Source: UBA685 sp049890115 (GTDB lineage Bacteria > Pseudomonadota > Alphaproteobacteria > Puniceispirillales > Puniceispirillaceae). From it: 64,000 nt of DNA. The notes under the pieces are model-generated. The model searched no databases. It saw only the letters and a list, made by a program, of their open reading frames with translations, and was not told the origin of the DNA. Each line of letters opens with the position of its first letter. The stretch's first letter is position 1. The position numbers and the translations under genes are program-made. Location: the NCBI GenBank assembly GCA_049890115.1, contig JBMHCC010000039.1:1-64000 (forward strand), given 5' to 3'. This document shows positions 43,705 through 52,197 of this stretch, piece by piece.

Positions 43705-44436
43705 ATGACAATCTGGGGTATTATTATCGGCGGAGCAGCAGGCTTTGCCATTGGCGGGCCAATTGGCGCATTATTAGGTGCGGCAGCTGGTCATGTGGCT
43801 GAACGTGGCATTACGCAATCCCTTGCACCTGAGCAAACCAGAAATGTGGCTTTTACCGTGGCTGTTATTGCGCTGTCAGCTAAAATGGCAAAAACAGATG
43901 GGGTGGTAAGCAAAGCTGAAATTAATGCCTTTCGCTCGCGCGTTGATATATCAGATAAGGATATCCCGCAGGTGGCACGCTTTTGGGATCTGGCACGCAA
44001 AACTCAAGATGGCTTTCAATCCTATGCCCGCCAGACAGTTGCTTTATTTGGACCAAAAGCAGCTGTGCTAGAGCAATTATTAGATTTGCTATTTTATATT
44101 GCCCGTTCTGATAAAGCGATAACGGAACCTGAATGGGAATATCTGCGCGAGGTCGCTGCAATTTTTGGCTATGATGAGGCTGATTTTGCGCGCTTATCTG
44201 AAATTTATGCCCATGATGATGCAAAACCGCATCAGATCTTAGGTCTGCCAGCTGATGCTAGCCTAGATGATATCAAGGCACGCTGGCGCCAATTAGCCAA
44301 AGATCATCACCCTGATCAGCTCATCGCCAAAGGGATGCCAGCTGAATTTATTGATGCGGCAACAGACAGGCTGGCACGTATAAACCGCGCTTATGATCTG
44401 ATGCGCCAATCACCACATAATCAAGCAGAAGGCTAG
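43705..44436 (+). CDS. TerB and J-domain protein (DjlA-like)
   Basis: The 243-residue protein has a glycine-rich membrane segment at residues 4-30, a TerB-like helical domain (about 45-170, MAKTDGVVSKAEINAFR) and a C-terminal J domain with the HPD motif (DHHPDQLIAKG, near residue 205). The J domain stimulates DnaK at the membrane. This order fits DjlA. I use ATG 43705 rather than an upstream TTG. The next gene follows six bases later. Confidence 0.85.
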   Translation: MTIWGIIIGGAAGFAIGGPIGALLGAAAGHVAERGITQSLAPEQTRNVAFTVAVIALSAKMAKTDGVVSKAEINAFRSRVDISDKDIPQVARFWDLARKTQDGFQSYARQTVALFGPKAAVLEQLLDLLFYIARSDKAITEPEWEYLREVAAIFGYDEADFARLSEIYAHDDAKPHQILGLPADASLDDIKARWRQLAKDHHPDQLIAKGMPAEFIDAATDRLARINRAYDLMRQSPHNQAEG

Positions 44437-44442
44437 GATAAG

Positions 44443-46317
44443 ATGGCTGCACCGCCGCTTTTGACATTGACAGATATGGGCGTCAATTTAGGTGACAGAT
44501 GGTTGCTGCGTCATGTTGATCTATCTATTCATTCTGGTGACAGGCTGGCACTGGTTGGGCGCAATGGCGCTGGTAAATCAACCTTAATGAAATTAATCAC
44601 AGGGCTGAATGAACCTGATGAAGGGGCAAGATGGGTGGCACCGCAAACAGATGTTGCCTATCTGCCGCAAGTGCCACAATTTAAAGGCAGTATGTCACTA
44701 GCATCCTATGTGGCTGAAGGGCTAGATGACCCGCGTGAAATTTACAAAGCAGAAGCGCTTCTTCATCGCATGGAAATGGATCCTGGCCGGATGACAGATG
44801 GCCTATCTGGTGGTGAGGCACGCCGCGCATCTCTGGCACGCGCTTTGGTGCGTGATCCTGAAGTATTGCTGCTTGATGAGCCGACCAACCATCTAGACCT
44901 GCCAACGATTGAATGGCTTGAAGGTTTGTTGCGTGAACGCCAAGGCGCGCTTGTTCTGATCAGTCATGACCGCGCCTTTTTGCGCTCTCTTGGCAATGGT
45001 ATTATTTGGATTAACCAGGGTAAATTACGCCGCAGACAAGGTAGCTTTGATCAATTTGAAGAATGGTCTGATGGCATCTTGGAAGAAGAATCTGTCAGGT
45101 TAGCGAAGCTTGATAAAAAAATCGCTGAAGAAACAAGATGGTCACGCCAAGGCATTTCGGCACGACGCAAACGCAATCAAGGACGCTTGCGTGAATTAGG
45201 AGAATTGCGCCTGCAGCGTGCCCGCGAAGGCGGCATTGCCGCAAAATCGCTATCGATGACAACTGGCCCTGCTGAAGGTGGCGGTCAGGTGGTGTTAGAA
45301 GCCAAAGATATCACAATCAAAGTACCAGCCAGCCCGATAGCACATAATGATAAGATAGCAGGCAGCAATAATATGGTTGATAATGGCGAGCGTGTGCTTG
45401 TGAACCATTTCAATGCCCGTTTACGGCGCGGTGATCGCATTGGCATTATTGGCCCAAATGGTGCTGGTAAATCATCGCTGGTGCGTGTGCTTTTGGATAA
45501 AGCAGCCCCCTCATCAGGTCATGTGAAACAAGGCTATGGCTTGCTGCCTGCCTATTTTGATCAGTCACGCAGCGATCTTGATCAAAATGGCACGCCATGG
45601 ACAGTGCTATGCCCTGATGGCGGCGAAACGGTTGAGGTGGCTGGCAAAACCAAACATGTGACAAGCTATCTGCGTGATTTCCTGTTTGATGATTATAAAA
45701 TGACCCAGCGTGTTGCCACCTTATCAGGCGGTGAACAAAACAGGCTGTTGCTGGCAAAAATATTTGCCCAGCCTCATAATTTTTTGGTGCTTGATGAGCC
45801 AACCAATGATTTGGATATGGAAACCATCGATTTACTGCAAGAGGTGGTCGCTGATTATGATGGCACGATCCTGATTGTCAGCCATGATAGGGATTTTCTT
45901 GACCGCACGGTTACCTCAGTTTTGGCCTTTGAAGGTGCTGGCAAAATCATCCCACATTCTGGCGGCTATAGTGATTATTTATCACGCCGCAAAGCCAGCA
46001 GTGAGAAAGAAAAAGCGAAAAAACAATCAGGCAAAAAAACACGCGCTGATAAACCGAAATCAACACGCACCGACAGGCTAACCTATAAGGATGCGCACGC
46101 GCTGGAAACCTTGCCAGCTGAGATAGAACGCCTTGGCAAGGCAATTAGCATGGCTGAAGAAAAGCTAGCAGATATGGATTTTTTCGCATCTGACCAACAA
46201 GCCTATCAAAAACTAGCCAATCAATTAGAAGCTGATAAGCTGAAGCTGGCAGAGAGCGAAAACCTCTGGCTTGAATTAGAGATGAAGCGTGAGGCCTTAA
46301 GTGCTGATAACGCCTAA
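44443..46317 (+). CDS. uup: ABC-F family ATPase (Uup-like)
   Basis: The 624-residue soluble protein has two ATPase domains: Walker A GRNGAGKST (near residue 41) with LSGGEARR and LLLDEPTNHLD, then GPNGAGKSS (near 340) with LSGGEQNR and LVLDEPTNDLD. A linker and a C-terminal charged coiled coil (about 530-620) are typical of Uup, which binds DNA structures or the ribosome. No membrane segments are present. It is six bases from the TerB/J gene and is probably cotranscribed. Confidence 0.88.
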   Translation: MAAPPLLTLTDMGVNLGDRWLLRHVDLSIHSGDRLALVGRNGAGKSTLMKLITGLNEPDEGARWVAPQTDVAYLPQVPQFKGSMSLASYVAEGLDDPREIYKAEALLHRMEMDPGRMTDGLSGGEARRASLARALVRDPEVLLLDEPTNHLDLPTIEWLEGLLRERQGALVLISHDRAFLRSLGNGIIWINQGKLRRRQGSFDQFEEWSDGILEEESVRLAKLDKKIAEETRWSRQGISARRKRNQGRLRELGELRLQRAREGGIAAKSLSMTTGPAEGGGQVVLEAKDITIKVPASPIAHNDKIAGSNNMVDNGERVLVNHFNARLRRGDRIGIIGPNGAGKSSLVRVLLDKAAPSSGHVKQGYGLLPAYFDQSRSDLDQNGTPWTVLCPDGGETVEVAGKTKHVTSYLRDFLFDDYKMTQRVATLSGGEQNRLLLAKIFAQPHNFLVLDEPTNDLDMETIDLLQEVVADYDGTILIVSHDRDFLDRTVTSVLAFEGAGKIIPHSGGYSDYLSRRKASSEKEKAKKQSGKKTRADKPKSTRTDRLTYKDAHALETLPAEIERLGKAISMAEEKLADMDFFASDQQAYQKLANQLEADKLKLAESENLWLELEMKREALSADNA

Positions 46318-46341
46318 TCATTTGTGATTTGCGATAAACAC

Positions 46342-46363
46342 AGGCATGCCAGCTTGCCTTTTT
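46342..46363 (+). terminator. Possible terminator after uup
   Basis: AGGCA (46342-46346) pairs with TGCCT (46355-46359), followed by TTTT, 25 bases after the uup stop and just before rnpB. The stem is short. Confidence 0.35.
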
Positions 46364-46388
46364 AGCTAAGATAAGGCATCACTGGCAG

Positions 46389-46780
46389 TGAGGTCAGATA
46401 GCTGGATAGCTGCTGTCAGCATATCGCTGAGAGAGGAAAGTCCGGGCTCCACAGGACGAGGATGCTGGATAACGTCCAGCGGGGGCGACCCTAGGGATAG
46501 TGCCACAGAAAACAAACCGCCTGCCATGATGCAGGTAAGGGTGAAAAGGTGCGGTAAGAGCGCACCGCGGACTTGGTAACAAGGCCGGTCATGGTAAACC
46601 CCATCCGGAGCAAGACCAGATAGGAACATATTCGCTATAGCTTTTATAGCATTGGCCGTTCTGCCAAGATGTTCGGGTAGGTTGCATGACCAGTCAGGTA
46701 ACTGGCTGGCTAGATGAATAGCTATCTACAAGGCTGTAAGGCCTTTGCACAGAACCCGGCTTATAGGCCATCTGACCTCA
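46389..46780 (+). ncRNA. rnpB: RNase P RNA, bacterial type A
   Basis: RNase P RNA cleaves the 5' leader of pre-tRNAs. P1 pairs TGAGGTCAGA (46389-46398) with TCTGACCTCA (46771-46780). The highly conserved core is clear: GAGAGAGGAAAGTCCGGGCT and CACAGG near the 5' end, AGGGTGAAAAGGTGCGGTAAGAGCGCACCGC in two parts in the middle, and AGAACCCGGCTTATAGGCC-type 3' end. Total length is about 392 bases, normal for type A. Apparent ORFs across it are spurious. Confidence 0.95.
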
Positions 46781-46990
46781 TTTGCTGTTGTCTTGCATGA
46801 CCTTGTTTTTCATGTGGCAATTCAAAGACCATCAATAATGTTGCGCCTGTCACAATAAAACTAACGCAATAAAAGACACCTCACTAATCGCCAAAATAGC
46901 AGATGTTCATCTGATACGATTTTCACCTGAAAACCTTCTAAAACAAGAACATTTCATGAACGAATATCAATTTTGCAAGCTTTTGCAATA

Positions 46991-47011
46991 TGTTAGCAGA
47001 TAATGCTAACA
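46991..47011. repeat. Perfect 8-bp inverted repeat
   Basis: TGTTAGCA (46991-46998) and TGCTAACA (47004-47011) flank a 5-base spacer. It could be an operator for a dimeric regulator or a hairpin. There is no T run. Confidence 0.5.
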
Positions 47012-47067
47012 AACTACTTTATAAACCATTGATTTTAATGAGTTTTTCCATGAACTCACTATCAAAT

Positions 47068-47113
47068 CCCATTGACGAACCATACTTTCCCATGATATCC
47101 CATAAGAACCCAT
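47068..47113 (-). promoter_or_regulatory. MraZ-box-like operator array
   Basis: CCCAT (minus-strand ATGGG) occurs at 47068-47072, 47089-47093, 47099-47103 and 47109-47113, with a degenerate ACCAT at 47079-47083. The spacing is 10 bases. This is the pattern of TGGG repeats bound by MraZ, which represses its own dcw operon in other bacteria. The array lies about 170-215 bases before the mraZ start. Confidence 0.65.
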
Positions 47114-47283
47114 ATTCTGAATGTGGCTCATTTTTACCAGTGTGATCAGCTGAAAAATGACCCGCATGATACGGTAATGTAAATAAAAATCGTTTTAAAT
47201 CAGAGTGTTATGGGAGTGCTAACTGGTGCATCTGAGCCTTGCTATTTGGTCTCAGCAATCGCCGCTCAAACGGGACAGGAATT

Positions 47284-47751
47284 GTGGCTTTATTTGTATC
47301 CACATTCGAAAATAAGATTGACAGCAAGGGGCGTTTATCTGTTCCGGCACCTTTTCGTGCGGCATTAGAGAGCAGCCAGACAGCCTTATATTTGTATAAA
47401 TCTTTGCTTCTGCCATGTATGGAAGGCTGCGGGTCTGAGCGCATTTCCCAAATTGTTGATGCGATTGACACCATGGATAGCCTATCTGAAGAGGTGGCGA
47501 CCCTGACCACAATGTTATCAAGCGCACAGGAAATGAAGCTTGATAGTGAAGGGCGTATCTTATTATCAGCTGATTTTATCGATTATGCTGGCTTGAGCCA
47601 ATCTGCCATTTTTGCTGGTATCGGGCGATCATTCCAAATTTGGCACCCTGAGACCTTTAGAGATAGGGAAGCAAGTGCCAGAGAGAATGCCAAGAAATTC
47701 GGCGTTCCAAAATTAACCCTATCAGCGCGAACCTCACCTGGGGGTACGTAA
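47284..47751 (+). CDS. mraZ: Transcriptional regulator MraZ
   Basis: The 155-residue MraZ protein has two SpoVT-AbrB-like domains: STFENKIDSKGRLSVPAPFR (first) and MKLDSEGRILLSADFIDYAG (second). MraZ rings bind repeated TGGG boxes and control the dcw operon. I start at GTG 47284, giving VALFVSTFENK, the usual N terminus; the longer frame to 47239 adds a non-conserved leader. A possible AGGA lies upstream. The rsmH ATG follows the stop at once (TAATATG). Confidence 0.9.
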   Translation: MALFVSTFENKIDSKGRLSVPAPFRAALESSQTALYLYKSLLLPCMEGCGSERISQIVDAIDTMDSLSEEVATLTTMLSSAQEMKLDSEGRILLSADFIDYAGLSQSAIFAGIGRSFQIWHPETFRDREASARENAKKFGVPKLTLSARTSPGGT

Positions 47752-47752
47752 T

Positions 47753-48733
47753 ATGAGTGCTGTGAGCCTACATCAACCGGTTATGCTTGATGAGGTCATC
47801 GCAACCGTCACACCGCGCGCTGGCAGTCATTACATAGATGCCACTTTTGGCAATGGCGGCTATAGCCGTGCGTTGCTTGATGCAGCTGATTGTCATGTCC
47901 TAGCGATTGATCAAGACCCTGATGCGATTGCACGTGGTGAGCCTCTTATCCAAGATTATGCGCCGCGCTTTGCATTGAAACAAGGGCGGTTTTCCCAAAT
48001 GCAGTCTCTAGCTGAAGGCTTTGGTGATGCTAATGGGCTTGATGGCATTATCTTTGATCTTGGTGTTTGTTCCACCCAGCTTGATCAAGCAGAGCGCGGC
48101 TTTTCTTTTCAAAAAGATGGCCCTTTGGATATGCGCATGTCACAAGATGGCAGTGATGCTGCTGATTTGGTCAATCATGCCTCAGAAGAAGAGATTGCCA
48201 ATATTCTCTATAGTTATGGTGATGAGCGTGCCTCACGCCGCATTGCCAGAGCCATCGTCAAAGCCAGAGCCAAAAACCCTATCACTCGCACTTTGGAGCT
48301 GGCTGATATTATTCATTCAGTGATGCCACGCCCTAAGCCTGGGCAGTCAGATAGTGCCACACGCTCTTTTCAGGCTTTACGCATTTACGTCAATCAGGAA
48401 ATGGCTGAGATTGAACAGGCACTTGACGCTGCCCAAGAGATGCTGAAACCAGGTGGTCTTTTGGTGGTGGTGACCTTTCACTCGCTGGAAGATCGGATCG
48501 TGAAACAATTTATGGCACGCCGGTCTGGCAAGATTGCACGACCATCACGCCATTTGCCTGAAACCGCAGAGCAAGATGCTTTTTTTGAGCTTGTGACACG
48601 CAAACCATTACTGCCAACCACAGATGAAATTACCGGCAATGCCAGATCGCGTTCTGCCAAATTACGCGCTGCTCGCCGTCTGGATAGCGCATCACAAAAT
48701 GCCGCACCTCATCAGCAAATAGGAGGAATTTAA
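47753..48733 (+). CDS. rsmH: 16S rRNA (cytosine1402-N4)-methyltransferase
   Basis: RsmH (MraW, 326 residues) methylates C1402 of 16S rRNA using S-adenosylmethionine. Marks are HQPVMLDEVI, YIDATFGNGGYSRALL, DQDPDAIARG, FDLGVCSTQLDQAERGFSF, DMRMS and VVTFHSLEDRIVKQFM. It starts one base after the mraZ stop. Confidence 0.95.
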   Translation: MSAVSLHQPVMLDEVIATVTPRAGSHYIDATFGNGGYSRALLDAADCHVLAIDQDPDAIARGEPLIQDYAPRFALKQGRFSQMQSLAEGFGDANGLDGIIFDLGVCSTQLDQAERGFSFQKDGPLDMRMSQDGSDAADLVNHASEEEIANILYSYGDERASRRIARAIVKARAKNPITRTLELADIIHSVMPRPKPGQSDSATRSFQALRIYVNQEMAEIEQALDAAQEMLKPGGLLVVVTFHSLEDRIVKQFMARRSGKIARPSRHLPETAEQDAFFELVTRKPLLPTTDEITGNARSRSAKLRAARRLDSASQNAAPHQQIGGI

Positions 48734-49042
48734 ATGCGTATTTTCGTCATTTCTGCCTTGTTATTAGCCATTTGTGGCAGTGTGTTATATAGCGCGAAAT
48801 ATAGCTATGATAGCCGCAATGATGAATTAGCCCAGCTTGAAGCTGACATCAAATCAGCGCGCCAGAAAGCGGCTATTTTAAATGCGGAATGGTCCTATCT
48901 AAGCCGTCCTGAACGCGTCTTGAGCCTGTCATCTAATTTGTTGTCAATGCAGCCCATATCAACCGACCGTATTTTACCACTAGATGCTATCCCGTTCCGG
49001 CAATCGGCAGCACAGCCTGATAATGTTATAGAGGCTGAATAA
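48734..49042 (+). CDS. ftsL: Cell division protein FtsL
   Basis: The 102-residue protein has one N-terminal membrane helix (residues 3-22) and a periplasmic coiled coil (LAQLEADIKSARQKAAIL), ending with WSYLSRPERVLSL, the pattern of FtsL in alphaproteobacteria. FtsL works with FtsB and FtsQ to activate FtsW/FtsI. The ATG directly follows the rsmH stop. Confidence 0.9.
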   Translation: MRIFVISALLLAICGSVLYSAKYSYDSRNDELAQLEADIKSARQKAAILNAEWSYLSRPERVLSLSSNLLSMQPISTDRILPLDAIPFRQSAAQPDNVIEAE

Positions 49043-49044
49043 TC

Positions 49045-50739
49045 ATGAGGTTTGTTGAATTATTATGGCCATCTAAGCCACAGCCAGCACAGTCAAAGCG
49101 GATCGCCCTTGGCAGATTGCGCTTTGCCATGGTGGCGGTTGCGCTTGGCTTTTCGCTGCTTGGCGGCAAGGCTTTTTATCTTGCGACAAACCCTGAATTA
49201 CGCTCTAGCCATGCCAGCAAATCCCAACCTCTGATTGAACGAGGCCATATCACAGATCGCAATGGCAAGGTGCTAGCAACCTCTGTGCCTGTGAAAATTC
49301 TACATGCCGACCCAAAGCTGATCTTAGACCCATTTGAAACAGCTGCCAAATTAGCGCCTTTGCTGCCAAAATGGACAGAAGAGCGGCTGCTCAAACGCTT
49401 TGCGACAAATACGCGCTATGTGGAGTTGGAAAGACGGCTGACCCCGCGTCGCCATCGTGACATTCTAAATCTAGGCCTGCCAGGTATTGCGGTTACCCCA
49501 ACCAATGCCAGATTATATCCACATGGCAATGAGGCAGCTCATATTCTTGGCACCATTGATGTGGATGGCAAAGGCATTGCTGGAATTGAAAAACAATTTG
49601 ATGAGACCTTGCAGAAAGGTCTGCCTGTGGCGTTATCCATTGATGTTGGCGTTCAGGCGATTATGCGTGCTGAAATTCAAAAGCAGATTGATGAATTTGA
49701 AGCCATTGGCGGGGCTGGTCTTATTCTGGACATCAAAACAGGTGAAATTCTGGCCCTAGCCTCGCTACCAGATTTTAACCCAAATCATTTTGCAAGCGCG
49801 ATTGATGATGCGCGTTTTAATCGTGCGACCAAGGGCGTCTTTGAAATGGGCTCTATTTTCAAAGTGCTGAATACAGCGGTTGCGTTGGAATCAGGCGCTG
49901 TTGCACTTGGTCAGCGTTTTGAGGTTTCAAAGCCATTGCGTGTATCACGCTTTCAAATTCGTGATTATCACCCTTATGATAGGCCGCTAAACATCTCTGA
50001 AATCTTGGTCTATTCTTCAAATATCGGCTCGGCTCGGATTGCTGAGGCAATCGGCCCTGATACACAACGTGCCTATATGGAGCGTCTTGGCCTGCTTGAC
50101 AGACTATCGCTGGAGCTGCCAGAGGTGGCACGCCCGCTTATCCCGCAAAGATGGGAGCGCATTGCCTCAATGACCATTTCCTATGGGCATGGGTTATCTG
50201 TAACGCCTGTTCATGCATCAGCTGCAATAGCAGCAGCAGCAGGTGATGGCGTTTATCGTGCGCCAACCTTGCTAAAGCGTGACCCGCTTTCTGTGCCGCT
50301 TGAGACACGTATTTTTTCTGCTGACAATGTCAAGGCTGTGCGTTCGATGATGCGCCTTGTTGTCTCTCATAAAGATGGGACAGGTAACTTTGCTGAGGCA
50401 CCTGGCTATCTGGTTGGCGGGAAAACAGGCACTGCTGAAAAAATTGAAGGCAAAAAATACAATAAAAAAGCCAATATGGTTTCTTTTGTTGGCACCTTCC
50501 CTGCTCATGACCCTGCCTATTTGCTGTTTGTAATGGTTGATGAGCCAAAAGGTCAGAAACAATCTTATGGCTATGCCACAGCTGGCTGGGTGGCAGCACC
50601 TGCCATTCGCCGCATCGTAGAGCAGATTGCACCAAAATTAGGCATCTATCCTGTTGATGAAAATGCGCCTGAAATTCGCCAGAATCTTATACCAGGCTTG
50701 CAAATCGGAAAGGAGGATAGCAAAAGTGCAGCTTTGTGA
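49045..50739 (+). CDS. ftsI: Septal peptidoglycan transpeptidase FtsI (PBP3)
   Basis: The 564-residue class B penicillin-binding protein has an N-terminal membrane helix (about 27-46), a dimerisation domain, and the transpeptidase motifs SIFK (Ser near residue 270), SSN (near 325) and KTGT (near 460). It cross-links septal peptidoglycan with FtsW. Its end overlaps the murE start by 14 bases, a sign of coupled translation. Confidence 0.95.
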   Translation: MRFVELLWPSKPQPAQSKRIALGRLRFAMVAVALGFSLLGGKAFYLATNPELRSSHASKSQPLIERGHITDRNGKVLATSVPVKILHADPKLILDPFETAAKLAPLLPKWTEERLLKRFATNTRYVELERRLTPRRHRDILNLGLPGIAVTPTNARLYPHGNEAAHILGTIDVDGKGIAGIEKQFDETLQKGLPVALSIDVGVQAIMRAEIQKQIDEFEAIGGAGLILDIKTGEILALASLPDFNPNHFASAIDDARFNRATKGVFEMGSIFKVLNTAVALESGAVALGQRFEVSKPLRVSRFQIRDYHPYDRPLNISEILVYSSNIGSARIAEAIGPDTQRAYMERLGLLDRLSLELPEVARPLIPQRWERIASMTISYGHGLSVTPVHASAAIAAAAGDGVYRAPTLLKRDPLSVPLETRIFSADNVKAVRSMMRLVVSHKDGTGNFAEAPGYLVGGKTGTAEKIEGKKYNKKANMVSFVGTFPAHDPAYLLFVMVDEPKGQKQSYGYATAGWVAAPAIRRIVEQIAPKLGIYPVDENAPEIRQNLIPGLQIGKEDSKSAAL

Positions 50740-52195
50740 TTTACTGCCAAATCTATCAGTTAACGATAGGCATGCCACAGCCACTATCAGCGGCATCAGC
50801 GCTGATTCACGCCGCATTGAACCTGGCCATTTGTTTGTCGCGATTGCAGGTCATGAATATGATGGTCATGATTATATCACACAGGCACTGGCAGCTGGTG
50901 CGGTTGCTGTGATGGGCGAGCGTCCTGCATCTGATTATCCTGATATTGCCTATTATCACTCATCTGATATTCGCCGTGACTATGCTGAGGCCTGCGCGAA
51001 ATTCTGGCCAAAACGACCACCAATGCAGGTCGCGGTTACAGGCACAAATGGCAAAACATCAACTGTCGAATTCTTGCGTCAAATCTGGCAGCTTGCGACA
51101 TGGAATGCTGCCTCTATCGGCACGCTGGGCGTCAGAACACCACAAAGCGGCCTTACCCTTGATGTGCCAAGCCTCACAACACCTGGGGCAGAAGATTTAT
51201 TTTATGTGATAGATCAGCTTGGCCGCTCACAAATTCGTTGTCTTGCGCTTGAGGCCTCATCACATGGGATTGCACAAGACAGGCTGGCACCGCTTGATAT
51301 CCATGTTGCTGGCTTCACCAATCTCAGCCGTGATCATCTTGATTATCACAATGATATGGATGAGTATTTTGCTGCTAAAAAACAGCTATTTACCACCTTA
51401 TTACCTGATGGGGCTGCGGCTGCGATTAATAGTGATGATGCCTATGGCAGGCAGCTTTATCAGGAACTGAAAGACAGAAAAATTGTGCTGAAACGCATTG
51501 GCTATGATGCTGATGCTGATTTACGTATTTTATCGCTAACACCAGCACCTTATGGGTTTGATATCAGCTTGTCCTATGACGGGCACAGCTATCATTACCC
51601 CCTTGCTTTGATGGGTCGCTTTCAAGCTGAAAATGCGGTTATGGCAGCTATGCTGGCACATTTATCAGGCCTGCCTGTTCAGGATTCTCTTGGGGCCTTA
51701 CCATCATTAAAGCCGATTGCAGGGCGCATGCAACCTGTCTATGGCCATCCGCAATCTGCGCGTATTGTGGTTGATTATGCTCATACACCTGATGCGCTGC
51801 GATCTGCTTTGGCACAGCTGCGCTCTGAGACAGGTAACAAGCTGCTAGTATTATTTGGTGCTGGCGGTGATAGAGATGCTGGCAAGCGTGCCTTGATGGG
51901 TGATGCAGCTGCTGAATTGGCTGATATTACATTTATCACAGATGATAATCCGCGCTCTGAAGACCCTGCTCTTATCCGCCAACAAATTATTGGCAGCCAT
52001 AAGGGCTTTACTGAAATTGGCAATCGCAAAGCAGCTATTCAGGCAGCGATTGACAGCCTTGGGGCTGGTGACAGCCTTCTTATCGCCGGCAAAGGTCATG
52101 AGACCACCCAGATGATTGGTGATGAAACCTTGCCTTTTGATGATGCTGCTGTTGCAAGATTGGCTTTGCGGCTTTTGAGCCATGAGGAGGTGTGA
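50726..52195 (+). CDS. murE: UDP-MurNAc-tripeptide synthetase MurE
   Basis: MurE (489 residues) adds the third residue of the stem peptide in the cytosol. It has the ATP motif VTGTNGKTST (near residue 106) and DNPRSEDP, where DNPR indicates that meso-diaminopimelate is the amino acid added. GTG 50726 has AAGGAGGA upstream and gives MQLCDLLPN; the frame runs upstream inside ftsI but is not used. Confidence 0.95.
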   Translation: MQLCDLLPNLSVNDRHATATISGISADSRRIEPGHLFVAIAGHEYDGHDYITQALAAGAVAVMGERPASDYPDIAYYHSSDIRRDYAEACAKFWPKRPPMQVAVTGTNGKTSTVEFLRQIWQLATWNAASIGTLGVRTPQSGLTLDVPSLTTPGAEDLFYVIDQLGRSQIRCLALEASSHGIAQDRLAPLDIHVAGFTNLSRDHLDYHNDMDEYFAAKKQLFTTLLPDGAAAAINSDDAYGRQLYQELKDRKIVLKRIGYDADADLRILSLTPAPYGFDISLSYDGHSYHYPLALMGRFQAENAVMAAMLAHLSGLPVQDSLGALPSLKPIAGRMQPVYGHPQSARIVVDYAHTPDALRSALAQLRSETGNKLLVLFGAGGDRDAGKRALMGDAAAELADITFITDDNPRSEDPALIRQQIIGSHKGFTEIGNRKAAIQAAIDSLGAGDSLLIAGKGHETTQMIGDETLPFDDAAVARLALRLLSHEEV

Positions 52196-52197
52196 TG

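Larger units (their letters stand above)
46781..47283. other. Intergenic regulatory region before mraZ
   Basis: This 503-base AT-rich stretch has no coding sequence. It contains a direct repeat TTTTGCAA (46972-46979 and 46982-46989), a perfect 8-bp inverted repeat (46991-47011), a GAGTT/AACTC hairpin (47040-47057) and an array of CCCAT boxes (47068-47113). The main dcw promoter is expected here, but I could not choose a -10/-35 pair with confidence. Confidence 0.6.

Noticed and set aside
46366..46629. Open reading frames of 60-90 codons on both strands
   Set aside because: They lie within the RNase P RNA gene, whose conserved core explains the sequence.
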